Origin: Acidimicrobiia bacterium
GTDB taxonomy: Bacteria; Actinomycetota; Acidimicrobiia; Acidimicrobiales; Poriferisodalaceae
Length of the DNA stretch: 51,976 bases
Reading direction: 5' to 3'
Assembly (NCBI GenBank): GCA_022820505.1
Contig: JAJEFK010000049.1
Location: 1 to 51,976, forward strand
Position 1 is the first letter of the stretch. Every line of letters starts with the position of its first letter. The position numbers and the translations under genes are program-made. Under the pieces are notes generated by a model that was not told where the DNA came from, ran no database searches, and saw only the letters and a program-made list of their open reading frames with translations. Positions 48,716 to 51,976 of the stretch are shown one piece after another.

Positions 48716-49759
48716 GTGAGCAGCATCTGGCAGGTCGCACGCGGACTGAAGATGTCGTACCGCGGCTCGGACCTTCGACACCGGGTGGAGCAGCTGAACG
48801 GGCGGCTCGACGAGACGTACGCATCGAGCGACGGCCCGACTTCCGACCACGCTGAGACGGCAACGGAGTACTACGACATCTGCAGCCACCTCATGATCTA
48901 CGGCTGGGGTGAATCGCTCCACTTCGCACCGCTGTCTCCGCAGGAGAGCTTGGAAGACTCGAAGCTCCGGCATCAGCGGCTGATGATCGACAAGCTGGAT
49001 TTGCGCGAGGGCATGTCGGTCATCGACGTCGGGTGCGGGATCGGCGCGCCGATGCGGACCGTGGTCCGTGAAGCAGGAGTCACGGTCACCGGCATCAACA
49101 GCAGCGAAGTCCAGCTGGCCAGGGCGAGAGAGTTGACCGCCCAAGCAGGCCTCAGCGACATGATCGATTACGTGGAAACCAGCTTCATGGACATGGGCAC
49201 CATCGAAGACGGCAGCTACGACCGGGCCTACGCGATCGAGTCGACCTGCCACGCACCGGACAAGGTGGGCGCCTTCACCGAGATCGCGCGCGTGCTGAAG
49301 CCAGGCGCCCTGCTGTGGGGCCAGGAAATGTGCCTGACCGACACGTTCGACGCCGACAACACGAATCACCAAGAGATCAAGCGAGAACTCATGCGCGGGA
49401 TCGCGCTCAAGAAGATCGCGACGTTCGCCGAAGTCAACCAAGCACTGGAGTCGGCAGGATTCGAGGTGATCGAAGGCATTGACCGCGGAACCGCCGAATA
49501 CGGATCGACGACGCCGTGGTATCAGCCGATGGAGGCGCGCAGCGGTACAGCCCGCAACACCCCGCGCGGGACACCACTGAGTCGTCGACTCGCGATCGGG
49601 GCCGCACGCTTCGTTGAGACGTTGAGGATCCTGCCCCGAGGCACCGCCGAGGTCGCCAAGCTGCTGGATCGCACCGCCAACGCGTACGTTGCGGGCGGCA
49701 AGACGGGAATCTTCACGCCGCTGTACTGCTTCGTGGCCCGCAAGCGGCCCAGAGGCTGA
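48716..49759 (+). CDS. Sterol C-24-methyltransferase-like SAM-dependent methyltransferase
   Basis: A 347-aa protein. Residues 62-65 in LMIYGWGESLHFAP correspond to the Y-G-W-G sterol-binding region of SMT/Erg6. VIDVGCGIGAPMRTVV (about 102-117) is the SAM site, and YAIESTCHAPDKVGAFTEIARVLKPG and CLTDTF...NHQEIKRE match SMT-specific region III. In eukaryotes SMT methylates C-24 of the sterol side chain; a bacterial homologue may act on sterols or another prenyl lipid. GTG 48716 has TAGGCT 7 nt upstream. No other sterol gene is visible in the window. Confidence 0.82.
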   Translation: MSSIWQVARGLKMSYRGSDLRHRVEQLNGRLDETYASSDGPTSDHAETATEYYDICSHLMIYGWGESLHFAPLSPQESLEDSKLRHQRLMIDKLDLREGMSVIDVGCGIGAPMRTVVREAGVTVTGINSSEVQLARARELTAQAGLSDMIDYVETSFMDMGTIEDGSYDRAYAIESTCHAPDKVGAFTEIARVLKPGALLWGQEMCLTDTFDADNTNHQEIKRELMRGIALKKIATFAEVNQALESAGFEVIEGIDRGTAEYGSTTPWYQPMEARSGTARNTPRGTPLSRRLAIGAARFVETLRILPRGTAEVAKLLDRTANAYVAGGKTGIFTPLYCFVARKRPRG

Positions 49760-49809
49760 GACGGCTCAGCCAACGGCGGCATTCAGGCACGTCTGCTAGG
49801 AAACCCCGC

Positions 49810-50712
49810 ATGAACATGCCTGCCATCTCGCTGGCGGCCGTGCGCGGTCGCCGTGAACGCACCCTGGAAATTGCCGCTGAGATAGAACAGCGCGGCTTCA
49901 GCGGCATCTACTGCCCCTCGATGGGCGATCCGGTGGCGCTGTGCCAGGCGATTGCCCATGTCACCAACGAGATCCACTTCGGCACCTCGGTGCAGCCGAT
50001 CTACTTCCGCAACCCGGTCGACATGGCCTCGACTGCGGCGTTCATCCACGAGATCTCGGGCGGGCGATTCTGGCTGGGTATCGGGGTGACGCACGGGCCG
50101 GTGCATGAGCGCCTCGGCATTACGCCCGGCAAGCCGCTCGCCGACATCCGCGAGTACATCGCCGCCATGGAGGCCGCTTCGGCACAGCACGGCGAACTGC
50201 CGCCGATCGTGCTGGCCACGCTGCGCCAGCGCATGGCCGAGCTGTCGGCCGAGATCAGCTCAGGGGCGGTGTGGGCCAATGCGAGCTGCAACGACTTCCA
50301 GAACTCCGTGGCGCACCTCGGCGAGGCCGCAAGCCGTGACGACTTCTTCGTGGGGAACATGATCCCGACGGTCATCGATGACGACCGCGCCGCCGGAGCA
50401 GCGCGGAACCGCAAGACGCTGGCCGGCTACGTGTCGCTGCCGAATTACCGGAACTACTGGAAGCAAGCCGGCTGGGTCGACGAGATGGACGCGGCTGAGA
50501 CGGCGATCGCCGCGGGCGACTCCGAGGCGTTGAACCGAGCCATGACCGATGACTGGCTGTCGAACGCGACGCTGTACGGCTCGGCCAGCCAAGTCCGCGA
50601 CGGCGTCGAGGCATGGTTCGACGCTGGCTGCAAGACACCGATCCTGGTGCCGTCCAGCACGAGCGGCGGCCAGCTCAAAGCGCTCGAGGAGCTCTTCGAC
50701 ACATTCGCCTGA
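49810..50712 (+). CDS. Luciferase-like flavin/F420-dependent oxidoreductase
   Basis: A 300-aa TIM-barrel protein of the luciferase-like monooxygenase superfamily. ISLAAVRGRRERTLEIAAEIEQRGFSGIYCPSMGD, IHFGTSVQPIYFRNPVDMASTAAFIHEISGGRFWLGIGVTHGP are diagnostic. Cofactor (FMN or F420) and substrate are not certain. AGGAA about 8 bp before ATG 49810 can serve as ribosome-binding site. It follows the SMT-like gene by 50 bp and precedes another luciferase-like gene by 77 bp. Confidence 0.87.
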   Translation: MNMPAISLAAVRGRRERTLEIAAEIEQRGFSGIYCPSMGDPVALCQAIAHVTNEIHFGTSVQPIYFRNPVDMASTAAFIHEISGGRFWLGIGVTHGPVHERLGITPGKPLADIREYIAAMEAASAQHGELPPIVLATLRQRMAELSAEISSGAVWANASCNDFQNSVAHLGEAASRDDFFVGNMIPTVIDDDRAAGAARNRKTLAGYVSLPNYRNYWKQAGWVDEMDAAETAIAAGDSEALNRAMTDDWLSNATLYGSASQVRDGVEAWFDAGCKTPILVPSSTSGGQLKALEELFDTFA

Positions 50713-50789
50713 GATCCGGCGCCTGAACCTGAGGCCGTCTCGGTCGCCAACCCGGAAACACCAAGGAGCGCGCCGTTACGCTGCCGGGC

Positions 50790-51686
50790 ATGCATATCGA
50801 GCTGTTCGGATTCGACACCACGCCTGAGCGCTTCGAGGCCAGCATCCGCGAGGCCTCCGAGCAGGGCTTTCGCCGCTATTGGACACCGCAGATCTTCGGC
50901 CACGACGCGCTGACCACCATCGCCGTGGCTGGCCGCGACGTGCCGGGCATCCGGCTCGGCACCGCGGTGGTGCCCACCTACCCGCGGCATCCGATGATGC
51001 TGGCCCAGCAAGCACTCACAACCCAAGCCGTGATCGGCGGGCGGCTGGACTTGGGCATCGGCCCGTCGCACAAGCCGGTGGTCGAGGGCATGTGGGGTTA
51101 CTCGTTCGACCGGCCCATCGCGCACATGCGCGACTACCTGACGATCCTGACGAAGCTGATGACCGATCGCCGTGTCTCCCACGGCGGCGATGCCGTCGTC
51201 GGGCGCGGCGAGATCACTCCCCCGGCTGCCGATGCGCCGCCGGTGTTCGTCGCTGCGCTGGGCAGCCAGATGCTGCGCCTGACTGCCCGCATGGCCGACG
51301 GCACGTTCACCTGGATGACCGGGCCGGCGACGCTGCGGGATCACACCGCGCCCACCATCAACGAAGCGGCCGCCGAGGCCGGGCGCCCGGCGCCGCAGGT
51401 GGTGGCTGGCTTCCCCGTGTGCGTCACCGATGATGCCGACACCGCCCGGGAGCGCGCCGCCAAGGACCTGGTGGTGTACGGCACGCTGCCCAGCTACCGG
51501 GCGATGCTCGACCGGGAGGGCCTCAGCGGGCCCGAGGACATCGCCGTCATCGGCACCGCGGCCGAGGTGAGCGACCGCATCAACGCGCTCGCCGACTGCG
51601 GCGTGACGTCATTCGCCGGCTCGGCGTTCGGCACCCTCGACGAGCAGGCCTCCACCCGCGAGACGCTGATCAGCTTGCTCAGCTGA
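50790..51686 (+). CDS. F420-dependent luciferase-like oxidoreductase (TIGR03564-like)
   Basis: A 298-aa protein. MHIELFGFDTTPERFEASIREASEQGFRRYWTPQIFGHDALTTIAVAG and IRLGTAVVPTYPRHPMMLAQQALTTQAVIGGRLDLGIGPSHKPVVEGMWGYSFDRPIAHMRDYL fit the actinobacterial F420-dependent subgroup. TACGCT ends 7 nt before ATG 50790, so a leaderless transcript is likely. The 3' end overlaps the opposite-strand lgt gene by 78 bp, which is unusual for two conserved proteins. Confidence 0.9.
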   Translation: MHIELFGFDTTPERFEASIREASEQGFRRYWTPQIFGHDALTTIAVAGRDVPGIRLGTAVVPTYPRHPMMLAQQALTTQAVIGGRLDLGIGPSHKPVVEGMWGYSFDRPIAHMRDYLTILTKLMTDRRVSHGGDAVVGRGEITPPAADAPPVFVAALGSQMLRLTARMADGTFTWMTGPATLRDHTAPTINEAAAEAGRPAPQVVAGFPVCVTDDADTARERAAKDLVVYGTLPSYRAMLDREGLSGPEDIAVIGTAAEVSDRINALADCGVTSFAGSAFGTLDEQASTRETLISLLS

Positions 51687-51976
51687 ATCGGGGCCGCGAC
51701 GCAGGCCCACCAGCACGGCTGCCAGCGCGGCGAGGCCGACCACGATGCTCGTCCATGCGTTGATCCGCACGCCCCACAGCTCGTTGGCCGTGTCGATGCG
51801 CAGCAGTTCGATCCACAGCCGCCCGGCGGTGTAGCCGAGCACATACACCGCGAACAGGTAGCCGGTGCGCAGGCGTGGGAGCACCCTGGGGACGACCCAC
51901 ACGAGTGTCGCAGCTAGGCACAGATTCCACAGGGCCTCATAGGCGAACGTCGGGTGAAACGTGTCTTCGAGGCGGT
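51609..51976 (-). CDS. lgt: Prolipoprotein diacylglyceryl transferase, C-terminal part (gene continues past right edge)
   Basis: The minus-strand frame is open from the window edge to TGA 51609-51611 (about 121 residues seen). FHPTFAYEALWNL, YTAGRLWIELLRIDTANELWGVRINAWTSIVVG are the conserved C-terminal blocks of Lgt, which transfers diacylglycerol from phosphatidylglycerol to the lipobox cysteine of prolipoproteins in the membrane. Two or three transmembrane helices are visible. The N-terminus lies outside the window. A hydrophilic tail (about 25 residues) overlaps the oxidoreductase gene on the other strand. Confidence 0.9.
   Translation of the reverse strand, partial: RLEDTFHPTFAYEALWNLCLAATLVWVVPRVLPRLRTGYLFAVYVLGYTAGRLWIELLRIDTANELWGVRINAWTSIVVGLAALAAVLVGLRRGPDSAEQADQRLAGGGLLVEGAERRAGE

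Noticed and set aside
1..51976. CRISPR array, rRNA operon or complete transposon
   Set aside because: No regularly spaced direct repeats, no rRNA-like sequence and only a transposase tail were seen.

Overview
The window reads as chromosomal DNA of a high-G+C actinobacterium. Supporting features are the canonical actinobacterial cluster fhaB-pstP-rodA-pbpA-pknB-crgA, a DUF3499 protein, three luciferase-like (probably F420-dependent) oxidoreductases, and many start codons without a Shine-Dalgarno sequence that have a TANNNT hexamer 6-8 nt upstream, as in leaderless actinobacterial transcripts. An uncultured Acidimicrobiia-like lineage is my best guess; that is inference, because no rRNA is present.

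Layout. 0-1.9 kb: tail of an IS630-type transposase, a small orphan ORF, prephenate dehydratase (pheA) and an SRPBCC protein. 1.9-10.5 kb: a histidine-degradation locus. On the minus strand are hutU, a peptide-deformylase-like gene, hutF, hutI and a FAD oxidoreductase; divergently, an IclR regulator is coupled to hutH. The deformylase-like gene occupies the place where N-formylglutamate deformylase (HutG) would be expected. 10.6-11.5 kb: a Phd/YefM-RelE/ParE toxin-antitoxin pair and two tRNA-Ser genes. 11.5-16.8 kb: ClC channel, nitroreductase, a 3-mercaptopyruvate sulfurtransferase/persulfide dioxygenase pair and a glutaryl-CoA-dehydrogenase-like enzyme. 16.9-19.7 kb: a DUF4349 lipoprotein and a nucleotidyltransferase/HTH toxin-antitoxin pair. 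19.7-21.9 kb: an AT-richer islet with three unrecognised exported proteins. 22.0-24.8 kb: an alkylation-repair operon (Ada-AlkA fusion, Ogt, AlkD-like). 25.0-31.9 kb: the Ser/Thr-phosphorylation and cell-wall cluster, in which the PbpA homologue has lost all three transpeptidase motifs. 32-38.2 kb: small conserved proteins and fatty-acid/acyl-CoA metabolism. 38.4-40.4 kb: an S1-type secreted protease and a lipoprotein. 40.5-44.4 kb: enoyl-CoA hydratase, homocysteine methyltransferase-like protein, a conserved partner protein and a UGA-containing UGSC selenoprotein. 44.5-52.0 kb: Asp-box repeat protein, TPR protein, DUF1801 protein, tRNA-Ala, MFS transporter, a sterol C-24-methyltransferase-like enzyme, two luciferase-like oxidoreductases and the C-terminus of Lgt.

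The most notable item is at 43607-44428. An in-frame UGA at 43889 separates two reading frames that together form a UGSC-family selenoprotein (D-U-G-S-C). A 9-bp hairpin with a GUG loop lies 10 nt downstream of the UGA, with the geometry of a bacterial SECIS element. A stop-based annotation would split this gene in two. Other leads are the deformylase inside the hut operon, the catalytically dead PbpA in an otherwise intact elongation/division cluster, the bacterial sterol-methyltransferase homologue, and a large two-fold symmetric repeat upstream of ada-alkA.
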